Of a stretch of 64,000 nt of DNA, positions 37,490-46,341 are shown piece after piece. A program made the position numbers and the translations under genes. Position 1 is the stretch's first letter, and each line of letters opens with the position of its first letter. The notes beneath the pieces are model-generated. The model saw only the letters and a program-made list of their open reading frames with translations, searched no databases and was not told where the DNA came from. This DNA is from Myxococcus qinghaiensis (GTDB lineage: Bacteria; Myxococcota; Myxococcia; Myxococcales; Myxococcaceae), in contig NZ_JAKCFA010000007.1 in NCBI RefSeq assembly GCF_024198215.1, positions 310,001 to 374,000 of the forward strand. Reading direction: 5' to 3'.

Positions 37490-38902
37490 TCAAGGCGTGA
37501 ACTCCTCCACGCCTCCCGACACGCGCTGTCCCCGGTGCCACACGCCGATGATGCGGTGGACGGCCTGGATGTCCTCGGCGGGGTTTCCCTCCACGAGGAT
37601 GAAGTCCGCGCGCTTTCCGGGGGTGAGCGTGCCCCGGTCCTGGAGCTTCAGCAGCGCGGCCGCATCCCGCGTCGCATGGGTCAGCGCCGCGAGCGGTGTG
37701 AGCCCCGCCTGCACCATCAGCTCCAGCTCCCGGTGCTCCGCGAACCCGGGGATGCGCAGCGGGTTCGCGCCGGAGTCCGTGCCGAAGCCGATGGACACGC
37801 CAGCGTCATGGAGCGCCTTCAGGTTGCGCAGGTTCATCGCCACGGAGGCCTTGTTCCGCGCCAGGGCCTTCGCGTCCCCGAGCGCCTTCGCACGCCACGC
37901 GGGGTCCGCGAACTGGGTGGCGAGCGCGGGCTGCACTGCGTGCGCGAAGAAGGGCGTCCGCATCCACTCGGGCTGCTCGGCGAAGATGTAGAAGGTCTCA
38001 TCCAGGCCGAGCGTCGGCACGTACCACGTCCCGCGCGCCTTCATCTCTCGCACCAGCTCTTCATCCACGGGCCTGTCGCGGATGCCGTGCGCGAGGACGT
38101 CCACGCCGTCGCGCACCAGTCGCTTCGCGTCCTCCAGGTAGTAGACGTGCGCCGCCACGCGGAGCTTTCGCTGGTGAGCCTCGTCGATGATGGCGGCGTA
38201 GATGTCGGGCGACATCTTCGTGGACAGGCTGCCGTGGAAGTCGTCCACCCAGATCTTCAGCAGCGCGGGATTGCGCGAGGCTGACTCCCGCACGGCGGCT
38301 CTGGCCTCCTCGACGGTGCGGGGCCGGTAGAGCTGGTCCTCGCCCACGTTCACCGGCGGCGCCGCCGACGGCACCCCGAGCCCCCGGTCCGCGCCCAGGA
38401 GGTCCGCGCCCCGCGGCGCTCCCGCGTTGAACTCCTCCTGGAGCGACGGGAAGAGCGTGGTGTTGAAGCCCAGCGACACGACGGTGGTGACGCCATACAC
38501 CTCGAACTGCCGCGCCTGTCGCGCCACGTTGTCGCGCGTGTAATGGCCCGCGCCGGACTGCGTCCCGTCCACCACGCCCAGGTGCGAGTGGTTGGCGATG
38601 AGCCCCGGCAGCACGCTCTTCCCGCGCACGTCGATGACTCGCGCCGACTCCGGCACCTCCACGTCGCCGGAGGGCCCCACCGCGCGGAGCGTCTCACCCT
38701 CGATGACGAGCGTGGCGTCTTCGATGGGCGGACCGCCTTCCCCATCGATGAGCCTGGCGCCCCTCAAGGCGACCACGGCCGGGCTCGACGCGCCCTCGCC
38801 GCCGCGCGCCACCTCGGGGGCATGGCGCGCGCAGGCGAGCGTCCCCAGGAATCCAACGAGCCACCAGGACTTCGGGCGGAGATGAAGCGTCGACCAGGAC
38901 AC
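37490..38902 (-). CDS. Amidohydrolase lipoprotein
   Basis: The 470-residue protein starts at GTG 38902, with GGAGG 5 bases upstream, and has a lipoprotein signal (FLGTLAC, Cys near residue 21). The amidohydrolase body follows: metal ligands in ANHSHLGV, VAAHVYYLEDAKRL, ADLAHG-like VDVLAHGIRD, and the final aspartate in IGFGTDSGAN, then a C-terminal TPGKRADFILVEGNP. It should be a periplasmic or surface metal-dependent hydrolase (imidazolonepropionase/prolidase-like group); the substrate cannot be told. It converges on mvaS and is divergent from the aldo/keto reductase. Confidence 0.85.
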   Translation of the reverse strand: MSWSTLHLRPKSWWLVGFLGTLACARHAPEVARGGEGASSPAVVALRGARLIDGEGGPPIEDATLVIEGETLRAVGPSGDVEVPESARVIDVRGKSVLPGLIANHSHLGVVDGTQSGAGHYTRDNVARQARQFEVYGVTTVVSLGFNTTLFPSLQEEFNAGAPRGADLLGADRGLGVPSAAPPVNVGEDQLYRPRTVEEARAAVRESASRNPALLKIWVDDFHGSLSTKMSPDIYAAIIDEAHQRKLRVAAHVYYLEDAKRLVRDGVDVLAHGIRDRPVDEELVREMKARGTWYVPTLGLDETFYIFAEQPEWMRTPFFAHAVQPALATQFADPAWRAKALGDAKALARNKASVAMNLRNLKALHDAGVSIGFGTDSGANPLRIPGFAEHRELELMVQAGLTPLAALTHATRDAAALLKLQDRGTLTPGKRADFILVEGNPAEDIQAVHRIIGVWHRGQRVSGGVEEFTP

Positions 38903-39120
38903 GCGGGCCTCCGGAGCGTCAGCGAAACAGGAGGCCAGGGGTAGCGCGCCCGCGCGGGCTCCGGTGAAGGGGAATGCAGGCGCACCGCGAGGAGCGTTCA
39001 GCCCTCGACATCGCCCCGCGGTAGACGCTGGCGGCGCGAAGGCCCAAGCGCCTTGCATTCTCCCCTGCGCCCCCGTGCACGCCCCGCTACCTTCGCCCCT
39101 CCGCTGACAGGAGCCAACAC

Positions 39121-40101
39121 ATGACGCAGATGACCTACCGTCGCCTCGGCCGCTCCGGCCTCACCGTCTCCGCCGTGGGCTTGGGCTGCAACAACTTCGG
39201 CATGCGCATCGACGCGCAGCAGACCCGCGCCGTCGTCGATGCCGCCATCGACGCGGGCATCACCCTGTTCGACACCTCCGACTCGTATGGCACCTCGGAG
39301 GAGCTGCTCGGCGAGGCCCTGGGCACCCGCCGCCGGGACATCATCCTGGCCACCAAGTTCGGCAGTGACGTGAAGGGCGAGAACGGCAAGGACTGGGGCG
39401 CGCGCGGCTCGCGGCGCTACATCCGACGCGCCATCGAGCGCTCCCTGCGGCGCCTGCGCACGGACTGGATTGACCTCTACCAGCTCCACTGGCCCGACCC
39501 CCACACGCCGATTGAAGAGACGCTGAGCGCGCTCACCGAGCTGGTCCGCGAGGGCAAAGTCCGCTACGTCGGCTCTTCCAACCTCTTGGGCTGGCAGGTG
39601 ACTGACGCGGAGTGGACGGCCCGCACGCGCGGCCTGGAGCGCTTCATCAGCGCCCAGAACGAATACAGCCTGATTGGCCGCGCCGTCGAGCAGGACCTGG
39701 TGCCCGCGCTGCAACAACACGGCATCGGCCTGCTCCCCTACTTCCCGCTCGCCAGCGGGCTGCTCACCGGCAAATACAAGCGAGGCGCGGCGGCTCCGGA
39801 GAACACCCGCGTGAAGCAGTGGAACATGGGCGGGCTGCTCACCGACGCCACGTTCGACGCCGTCGAGCGGCTGGAGGCCTTCGCTCGCGAGCGCTCCATC
39901 ACCCTCATCGACGTGGCCATCGGCGGGCTCGCCGCGCGCCCCACCGTGGGTTCCGTCATCGCGGGCGCCACCTCCGCCGAACAGGTCAAGACGAACGCCA
40001 GGGCCGGTACGTGGACGCCCACCGCCGAGGACCTCGCCGCGCTCGAGAAGGTCCTCCCGCGCGGACGCGGCATCAGCGTCAACGACGTGCTGTACAAGTA
40101 A
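39121..40101 (+). CDS. Aldo/keto reductase
   Basis: The 326-residue TIM-barrel oxidoreductase has the full catalytic tetrad D51 (LFDTSD), Y56 (SYGTSE), K79 (LATKFG) and H123 (QLHWPDP), and C-terminal NADPH-site motifs (SVIAGATSAEQV). It belongs to the large YajO/PdxI-like group of AKRs acting on aldehydes or ketones. CAGGAG lies 8 bases before the ATG. It is monocistronic: a divergent amidohydrolase lies upstream and a strong stem-loop lies 12 bases after the stop. Confidence 0.9.
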   Translation: MTQMTYRRLGRSGLTVSAVGLGCNNFGMRIDAQQTRAVVDAAIDAGITLFDTSDSYGTSEELLGEALGTRRRDIILATKFGSDVKGENGKDWGARGSRRYIRRAIERSLRRLRTDWIDLYQLHWPDPHTPIEETLSALTELVREGKVRYVGSSNLLGWQVTDAEWTARTRGLERFISAQNEYSLIGRAVEQDLVPALQQHGIGLLPYFPLASGLLTGKYKRGAAAPENTRVKQWNMGGLLTDATFDAVERLEAFARERSITLIDVAIGGLAARPTVGSVIAGATSAEQVKTNARAGTWTPTAEDLAALEKVLPRGRGISVNDVLYK

Positions 40102-40113
40102 CCCGGACCTCTT

Positions 40114-40150
40114 GGGGACCGAGGGCTACAGCTTGACGACCTCGGTCCCC
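40114..40150 (+). terminator. Strong stem-loop after aldo/keto reductase
   Basis: GGGGACCGAGG and CCTCGGTCCCC form a perfect 11-bp stem with a 15-base loop, 12 bases after the stop codon. No T-run follows, but the position and strength point to transcription termination. Confidence 0.6.
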
Positions 40151-40372
40151 GGCGCGGCAGGCGCACCCGGGACTCGGTGTAGGGACGGGAGCCCGACTCC
40201 ACCTGTCAGTGATAGGCCCGGATGATTTGGTGGACGATGTTGGGTGACACCGCCGGGCACGCGGCGCCGGTGCGCTTCGACTCCGAGTCCTTGCCGCTGA
40301 CGCCTCCCGTGCAGCCGGCCCTCCCGCGGACGTTCTGCTGGACGCCCGGGGACTGGCATAGGCTGCGGGCCA

Positions 40373-41134
40373 ATGAAACTCACCCAGCTCCGGGTCTCCG
40401 GCTTCCGCTCGCTCCGAGACGTCGACCTGCGCCCGCCCAACTTGTGTGTGCTGGTGGACACCGAGGAGTCGGCCACCCGGGACCTGACCGCGCTGCTCGC
40501 GCTGATACAGGCGATTTCGGAAGGAGGGCTTCAACAGCACCTGCTCACATCCGGCGTGCTCGACGGCCTCCAGGCAACGCAACCCGTGCGCGTGGAGCTG
40601 AACTTCTTCGACAACCACTATGGCGTGGAGCTGAAACGGCGGACGGACGGCACGTGGCAGGTGACGTGGGAGTCGGTGGACCTCAACGCCGGCGTATCGG
40701 CCCTCCTTGTCGACCCTGCCCTCGACGCGCCCCGGGCGGAGGCCTCACTGCTCGAGCTCGCGCCAGGTGTGGCCCCCTCCGAGCCCCCCGACGGGCTCAG
40801 CCAGTACGACAAGGAAGGCTGGTACGTGGGCTACCTGTTGGCGAACTGGCTGTGGTGGATGCGGTGCTTCCTGCGCGACATCCAATTCGACGACGGCCCG
40901 CGCCTGGACGCGCCGACCCTGCACTTCCGCGTGGAGCCCTCCAGGGATCCACCGCCGAACTCCATCTGGGAACAGGTCCAGGCCATGCACTCCGCCGCGC
41001 GCCTGTCCCAGGTGGTGCTCTGCACACCGTCGGAGTCCCTGGCGGAGTCCTTCGACGTCCGCGAGGTCATCCGCGTGGACATGCACGAAGGAGCCGCGCG
41101 CTTCACGCCCCTGTCGCCCTCCGCGCCCGCCTGA
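40373..41134 (+). CDS. RecF/OLD-like ATPase homologue lacking the P-loop
   Basis: The 253-residue protein starts like RecF/SMC/OLD-type ATPases (MKLTQLRVSGFRSLRDVDLR), but where the Walker A GPNGSGKS should follow it reads VDTEESATRDL, so nucleotide binding is probably lost. The C-terminus keeps the pattern of the D-loop region (LSQVVLCTPSESLAESFDV), while no signature motif or Walker B is obvious in the shortened middle. It may be a scaffold or regulator derived from an ATPase, or a decaying gene; the frame is intact. Upstream lies a 271-base region with a stem-loop; the WD40 gene converges on it. Confidence 0.6.
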   Translation: MKLTQLRVSGFRSLRDVDLRPPNLCVLVDTEESATRDLTALLALIQAISEGGLQQHLLTSGVLDGLQATQPVRVELNFFDNHYGVELKRRTDGTWQVTWESVDLNAGVSALLVDPALDAPRAEASLLELAPGVAPSEPPDGLSQYDKEGWYVGYLLANWLWWMRCFLRDIQFDDGPRLDAPTLHFRVEPSRDPPPNSIWEQVQAMHSAARLSQVVLCTPSESLAESFDVREVIRVDMHEGAARFTPLSPSAPA

Positions 41135-41155
41135 GCCGGAGCGGAGTCCGGGTCC

Positions 41156-43642
41156 TCACGGCGTGAAGCGCCACACCCGCAGCGAGCCATCCCGTCCACC
41201 CGTGGCCACGAGGTTCCCCTCGGGCCCCCAGGACACGGCCGAGACGTTGTTGTCATGAAAGCCGATGACGGTGGCCGGCAGCGCGGGCACGCTCGTGTCC
41301 CACACGAAGACCTGCCCGCCCAGCCCGCCTCCCGCGACGCGGCGCCCGTCCGCGCTCCAGGCGAGCGCCTCCGGAGAGAACGCGAACGGCGTCTGCGCGA
41401 GCTGCCTCCCCGTGGAGACCTCCCACAGGGCCAGGCCAGGACGACCACCGAAGGCGAGCTTCGTTCCATCCGGGCTCAAGGCCGCCGCCAGCGACGAGGT
41501 GTCCGCGACGGGCGCGAGCGTCGTGATGGCCTGCGTCACCGGGTCCCACACATCCCAGCTCATGCCGAAGTAGGCGACCACGAGCTTGCCCTCCGGCGTC
41601 CACGCGAGCGACAGCACTTGTCGCGAGCCGTCCGGAAAGCGGAACAACTCCGCGCCGTTCGTCATGTGATGGACCCGGATGACGCCGCGCTGGGAGGCGA
41701 CGGTGGTGACACCCATGACGCTCGCCACGCGGACTCCATCGGGACTCGGCGCGACCTGGTAGACCTCCAGTGCCGGAGTCGGTTCCCGCCGGATGGGAAG
41801 CTGCGCGAGCGTCCCGTCCTCCGCGTTCCAGACGTTGATGACCCCATCATCTCCGCCCGTGGTCAGCCGCGTGCCGGCGAGGTTCCACGCCAGCGCGCGC
41901 ACCGGCTGCCCGCCATGGCCGTCGAGGGTCCTGAGCGAATCACCCGCGCGATTCCAGAGCCGCACCTTGCCCTCGTCACCGCTGGAGGCCAGCACGTCAC
42001 CCGTGGGGCTCCACGCAGCCGCCCGGACCGTGTAGCGATGCGGCAGGACCTCGCGTCGGCTGTAGGTCGCCGCGCCCGAGTCCACCGTGAAGACATCCAA
42101 CGTCGCCGGCAGGTCATCCACCACGACGAACTGGGGCTTCGTCGGATGGAAGCGAAGCGCGTCATAGCCTCGCGCGTTGGCACCCGTAGCCACCTGGCTC
42201 GCGTCCACCACCACCGCGCCCGTGCCCGCATCGAGCACGAACAACTGGCGCGCGGGCCCTCCCACGCCGAGCCAGCGTCCATCCGCGCTCCAGTCCACCT
42301 GGGCCGCCAGTCCCCAGGCTCCCGCATGGGTGGCCTCCACGCGATACCCCGTGGTCGAATACACCTTCACCTCGCCCTGGAAGCCCGCCGCGAAGCGAGC
42401 GCCATCCGGGCTCCAGGCGAAGCCGGCTGCATCTGGCAACAGCTCCTCCGGCCCCTGTGTGCCCACGGCGTGGAACTCCACCCACCGCGAGAGGGTGCCC
42501 GCCTGCATCGCGATTCGGACGCCGTCAGGGCTCCACGCCAGCCGATGCACCTTGTCCACCGCCGTCAGCGTCTGGCCCGCGCGCTCTCCGGTGGTGGGGT
42601 TCCAGAAGTGGACCTCCTTGTTCGCATCCGTCGCCGTGGCCAGCCGCGTGCCGTCCGGACTCCACGCCAGCGCCCGCACGTTGCCGGCCTGTACGGGCCA
42701 CTCCCGAAGCGTGACGCCCGTCACCGCATCCAGCACCGCCACGCTGCCCGTCGACAGCCCCACGGCCAACACGGCTCCGCTCCCGGGCTTCCACGCCACC
42801 GAGGAGAAGCGCGCGGGAGCCACCGCCGCCGTCAGTCGCTTCACACGCCCCTGCGTCGCATCCCAGACGCGCAGCACGCCCGGCGTCGACACACTCCCAT
42901 CCACGGCGGCGAGCAACGTGCCATCCGGGCTCCACTCCGGCGACGCCGGCAACTGCGCCCCCGTGCGCTGCCAGGACAGCGCCGTGTCGAGGACTGGTGC
43001 GAAGCGCACCGTGACGACCTTGTCGGCATCGAGCAGCAGCTCACAGCTCCGGACCGTCCCCTCACACGCGGAGGTCCCCAGCAGCTGCCAGCCCTGCGCG
43101 GGCACGGCCTCCAGCGTGAGCCGCGTCCCGGAGGCGTGCCGGACGGAGCAGGTGCCCGGACAGTCCACGCCCGAGGGCGTGCTCGTCACGCGCCCCTGCC
43201 CCACGACTTCCACCTGGAGCCCCCGATTCCCATCGGGCGGTGGCTCTCCGACGATGAAGGTGAGCTGGGGCGACCACGCGCCCGCGGTGCCGGCCGAGTC
43301 CACCGCGCGGCACCGCGCCTGATAGGAGCCCTCCCGGGAGACGGGCACGTCCACGCCGGAGGTCGTCCCGCTGTCGACCTCCGGAGACTGGGGCAGCGTT
43401 CCACCCTGTCCCCAATCGAAGACATAGACGAGCCGGTCTCCATCCGGGTCGTCCGCCGTGCAGCGCAAGCGCACGGGCCCCCCGGGCGCCACCTGCGCGT
43501 TCTCTATCTGGAGCAGGGCCACCCCGGGAGCGCGCGACGAGGGCCCGGGCGGTTTCTCGTCGGAGGTACACGCGCCCAGGACACAGGTCAGGACCAGGGA
43601 TGTGATGCGGGCGGCGCGCAGGGACACGAGACGCGAAGTCAT
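41156..43642 (-). CDS. WD40-repeat lipoprotein
   Basis: The 828-residue protein has a lipoprotein signal (LTCVLGACTS, Cys at residue 25), a PKD-like domain (about 40-130, with CTADDPDGDRLVYVFDWG), a bacterial Cys-containing repeat region (about 140-215) and then about twelve WD40 blades (to the end; repeats of the type LAWSPDGTRLATATD and VRLWN). It should be a surface or periplasmic beta-propeller, probably binding protein partners. GGGAG precedes ATG 43642 by 7 bases. Eukaryote-like WD40 proteins are frequent in myxobacteria. No kinase or protease is fused or adjacent. Confidence 0.88.
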   Translation of the reverse strand: MTSRLVSLRAARITSLVLTCVLGACTSDEKPPGPSSRAPGVALLQIENAQVAPGGPVRLRCTADDPDGDRLVYVFDWGQGGTLPQSPEVDSGTTSGVDVPVSREGSYQARCRAVDSAGTAGAWSPQLTFIVGEPPPDGNRGLQVEVVGQGRVTSTPSGVDCPGTCSVRHASGTRLTLEAVPAQGWQLLGTSACEGTVRSCELLLDADKVVTVRFAPVLDTALSWQRTGAQLPASPEWSPDGTLLAAVDGSVSTPGVLRVWDATQGRVKRLTAAVAPARFSSVAWKPGSGAVLAVGLSTGSVAVLDAVTGVTLREWPVQAGNVRALAWSPDGTRLATATDANKEVHFWNPTTGERAGQTLTAVDKVHRLAWSPDGVRIAMQAGTLSRWVEFHAVGTQGPEELLPDAAGFAWSPDGARFAAGFQGEVKVYSTTGYRVEATHAGAWGLAAQVDWSADGRWLGVGGPARQLFVLDAGTGAVVVDASQVATGANARGYDALRFHPTKPQFVVVDDLPATLDVFTVDSGAATYSRREVLPHRYTVRAAAWSPTGDVLASSGDEGKVRLWNRAGDSLRTLDGHGGQPVRALAWNLAGTRLTTGGDDGVINVWNAEDGTLAQLPIRREPTPALEVYQVAPSPDGVRVASVMGVTTVASQRGVIRVHHMTNGAELFRFPDGSRQVLSLAWTPEGKLVVAYFGMSWDVWDPVTQAITTLAPVADTSSLAAALSPDGTKLAFGGRPGLALWEVSTGRQLAQTPFAFSPEALAWSADGRRVAGGGLGGQVFVWDTSVPALPATVIGFHDNNVSAVSWGPEGNLVATGGRDGSLRVWRFTP

Positions 43643-43840
43643 GGGCATTCTCCCGCGCGTCCCGGCCCCCCAGATGCGCGTCGGGACGTTCCCTAATCGT
43701 CCACCCACGCGGTGTCAAAGCCTGTCCGTGGCCTCCCCGAAGAAGTCCTCTGTGGGAGACCATTCGCAGGCAGCCTCACGAGAAGTTTCCCATGCACACC
43801 CCGCCGAGGCTGTCATTGCGTGGTCATGTGGGGGCCCGAC

Positions 43841-44227
43841 TCACGCCAGGCCTTGCTGACGGGAGCCTCCAGCGCCCTTGAAGTAGTCGGCGAGCTTGCC
43901 GCTGTTCGGCGACGCGCTGGGATTGCTCATGGCCACGGCGGGCTTGGCTCCGGTGACGACCTCCACGGCCTTCTTGAAGATGAGGGGCAGCGCGGCGCCC
44001 AGCACCAGGTACTGCCGCATGGGAATCTCGCCGTCGCCCGCGAACCACGCCCACACCGCCACGCCGGAGCCGACAATCATCAACGCGGTGATGACCCAGT
44101 AGGGAGCGGACCGCATGAGCGCCTTGTAGCGCCCCGTGCCCAGGTGCTCCCGCAGTCCGTACCAGTGCAGCAGCTCCTGCAGCGCGCTGCCCAGCATTCC
44201 AATGAGGATGATTTGAATGGCGCTCAT
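43841..44227 (-). CDS. Small membrane protein, unknown function
   Basis: The 128-residue protein has three likely membrane segments (about residues 3-15, 44-62 and 70-85) and a polar C-terminal tail (DYFKGAGGSRQQGLA). GGGAGG lies before the ATG at 44227. I do not recognise the family; the size and hydropathy resemble holin-like or small envelope proteins, but nothing else supports that. It is divergent from the secreted protein at 44507 across a region with an 18-base palindrome. Confidence 0.65.
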   Translation of the reverse strand: MSAIQIILIGMLGSALQELLHWYGLREHLGTGRYKALMRSAPYWVITALMIVGSGVAVWAWFAGDGEIPMRQYLVLGAALPLIFKKAVEVVTGAKPAVAMSNPSASPNSGKLADYFKGAGGSRQQGLA

Positions 44228-44353
44228 GTCGGTCCTCCCGAGGTCTGGTCTCCACGTGGCAGGAGTCCGCTCGGCCGGAATGTGATGTGGGGCGGCCGGG
44301 CACGCGGCCCCCCCTCCGTTCGTCAGCCCTCGCGGGCACAGCGCCTGGCACGG

Positions 44354-44371
44354 CTGGCACACGTGTGCCAG
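44354..44371. promoter_or_regulatory. Perfect 18-bp palindrome CTGGCACACGTGTGCCAG
   Basis: The two 9-base halves are perfect reverse complements, and a further TGGCAC half-site lies 7 bases to the left (44345-44350). It sits in the 279-base divergent region between the small membrane protein gene and the secreted protein gene, 127 and 136 bases from their starts. The form suits a dimeric regulator binding site. Confidence 0.45.
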
Positions 44372-44506
44372 GCACCGGCGCCCGTGTGTCTCAGTCCTTC
44401 CAGGTGTTTGCCTTTGAGCGACGTGGGCGGAATGCGCGGCATTCGCGTTGCACATGCGGTCCTGGGCACCAAGTCGGTGCTTCTTGCGAAAAAGGACCCG
44501 CTGAAC

Positions 44507-45043
44507 ATGAAGAAGACCTCGCTTCGCGCGTTGTTCTCCGCGCTGCTGCCCGCGCTCCTGCTGGCCCCCTTTGCCTCGGCCGTCGCCGGCGAGCGAATGA
44601 CCTCCACCTTCGCCTGCTTCCAGAGCACCGAGGACCGGCCCGAGGCGGACTTCGACGGGACGTCGCATGGGGTGCGCAACCGGTCGGAAGGAATCAACTG
44701 GCAGTGGATCGACCTGCGCTGCCCCGTCGCGACGGACGCGACGTTCGCGCCGAACAACATCTACCAGGTCAACGTCCAGGGGTTCGACGGCCACAGCGGC
44801 CACGACGTCTATGTGATGGCCTGCACTTCCTGGAAATGGTCCACGGGAGGCCGCTGCGGCAGCGCCCTGCGCAGCGCGGCCACGGGCTATTACAACGTGA
44901 CCCTGACGAGCGGCTCGGGCGTGGACGCGCTGTACTACTGGCGGACGGCGCCGTGGGACTATCCCTACGTCCTCATCCAGCTCCCGGGCCGTGGCGACGT
45001 CGGGTTCACCTCGTCGGTGGGCTACACCCTCTACACGCCGTGA
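44507..45043 (+). CDS. Small secreted protein, unknown function
   Basis: The 178-residue protein has a clear signal peptide (MKKTSLRALFSALLPALLLA, cleavage after SAVA). The mature part has four or five cysteines and many aromatic residues (INWQWIDLRCPV, CTSWKWSTGGRCG, YYWRTAPWDYPYVLIQLPG), suggesting a disulfide-bonded beta-sandwich exported to the periplasm or outside. I do not recognise a family. An AAGGA lies 12 bases before the ATG. The next gene starts 15 bases downstream on the same strand and also encodes an exported protein. Confidence 0.7.
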   Translation: MKKTSLRALFSALLPALLLAPFASAVAGERMTSTFACFQSTEDRPEADFDGTSHGVRNRSEGINWQWIDLRCPVATDATFAPNNIYQVNVQGFDGHSGHDVYVMACTSWKWSTGGRCGSALRSAATGYYNVTLTSGSGVDALYYWRTAPWDYPYVLIQLPGRGDVGFTSSVGYTLYTP

Positions 45044-45058
45044 GTTGAGGGCCAGGCC

Positions 45059-45595
45059 ATGAAGAATCGCACCGTCCCCTTCCCTTCCGGACGCGTGCTC
45101 CTCGCGCTGGCGGCATGTGCCGTCGGCGCGGCGGGAGCCACGCTCACCCTCCGCTCCACTTCCGCGGTGAGTCTCTCCGACGCGGCACCGCCCGCGGTCC
45201 GTGAGGAAGCCACCCTGCGACCTTCTCCGCCGGCCCCGGTGGACCCCGCCGTGGAGCAACGGCGGGTGCTCGCCGAATACATGGGCGAGCTCCAGCGCCA
45301 TGAACTGGAGCCCATCCAACCCGGGTGGGCCGTCCCCACCGCGACGGGGCTGCGTGCCGACCTGGACGCGCTGCGCACGCGCCGGCCGTTCTCCGTGCTG
45401 GGCGTCGATTGCAGGACGCACACCTGTGTCATGACCCTGGAGTGGCTCGACTACGAGCGAGCCACGCAGACAGCGTCCGCCCTGCTGCACCACCGCTTCG
45501 TGGTGCCGTGCGCGCGTACGGTCCTGATGCCGGAGCCGCCTCAGCGGGACAAGCCCTACCGCACGCAGGTGCTGCTGGACTGCATGAGCGGGTGA
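45059..45595 (+). CDS. Exported or membrane-anchored hypothetical protein
   Basis: The 178-residue protein has an N-terminal hydrophobic segment (LLALAACAVGAAGATLTL, residues 14-31) that could be a signal anchor, a Pro/Ala-rich linker, and a C-terminal globular part with a Cys pair (VDCRTHTCVMTLEW) and two later cysteines (PCARTV, LLDCMSG). I do not recognise the family. It starts 15 bases after the secreted protein gene and is probably in the same operon. Confidence 0.65.
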   Translation: MKNRTVPFPSGRVLLALAACAVGAAGATLTLRSTSAVSLSDAAPPAVREEATLRPSPPAPVDPAVEQRRVLAEYMGELQRHELEPIQPGWAVPTATGLRADLDALRTRRPFSVLGVDCRTHTCVMTLEWLDYERATQTASALLHHRFVVPCARTVLMPEPPQRDKPYRTQVLLDCMSG

Positions 45596-45682
45596 CGACC
45601 GCTGGGAGTCAGGTGAGCTACGCTGGGGGAGTCGGGAGCCAACGCGCCAGACTCCCCTGCCGCCTTCTCAGGAGTACAGCCC

Positions 45683-46267
45683 TTGACCGCCCAAATCACC
45701 GACACGGTCCTCTATCGCGAGCAGACCTTCAGCCTCACCGGCGTGAAGGGCACCGGGCTCTTCATCCCAGGACAACATGGCCTCAAGCCCGTGGCGCAGT
45801 CGACCGCGTGCTGGCGCGGCTTCTTCTGCGGTTACCGCGTCACCGAGGAAGGACTGTTCCTCGAGAGGCTCCATGTCGGAGTGCACCCGGATGACACGCC
45901 GTCCGTCCGGGACGGGCAAGGCGCGCCGCTGTTCGGCAACGCGCCCCGGTATGACCCGACGCACGACGAGTGCGCCGTGTACGAGCCGCACCGTGCGCGA
46001 GTTCCCTTCACGGGGAGCCTGTTGATCGGCACCGACTTCATCCGTGAGCTGGCGGTCCACATGGGCTTCGCGCCCGCCTGGAAGTTCCGCGAGGTCCACG
46101 AGCTGACGTTCGAGGAGGGACATCTGACGAGCGCGCGGGACCACTCCAAGGCGATGGCCCACACCCGGGACCAACGCCTGGGCCGCCCACTCAGCCCGGG
46201 GTTGTCCGCCAGTCCCCAGGAGATCGAAGCGTGGATCGAATCGACCTTCCAGCAGGACTACGAGTAG
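45683..46267 (+). CDS. Conserved-looking hypothetical protein
   Basis: The 194-residue cytosolic protein starts at TTG 45683, chosen because AGGAG lies 8 bases upstream and no ATG or GTG gives a full-length frame. It is rich in charged and aromatic residues (WRGFFCGYRVTEEGLFLERLHV, repeated short beta-like stretches, and an acidic C-terminus FQQDYE). I do not recognise a domain. Upstream on the same strand lies the exported protein gene, 87 bases away; downstream is a convergent GST gene. Confidence 0.65.
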   Translation: MTAQITDTVLYREQTFSLTGVKGTGLFIPGQHGLKPVAQSTACWRGFFCGYRVTEEGLFLERLHVGVHPDDTPSVRDGQGAPLFGNAPRYDPTHDECAVYEPHRARVPFTGSLLIGTDFIRELAVHMGFAPAWKFREVHELTFEEGHLTSARDHSKAMAHTRDQRLGRPLSPGLSASPQEIEAWIESTFQQDYE

Positions 46268-46341
46268 CCCTCGATGCGAGCGCGGGACCTCGGGTCGGAG
46301 GCTCCGCGCTCCTCCATGTGCGGCACGTCGTCCCGAGCCAC

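Noticed and set aside
44341-44371. TGGCAC near the 18-bp palindrome as a sigma-54 -24 box
   Set aside because: No TTGC at the right distance.
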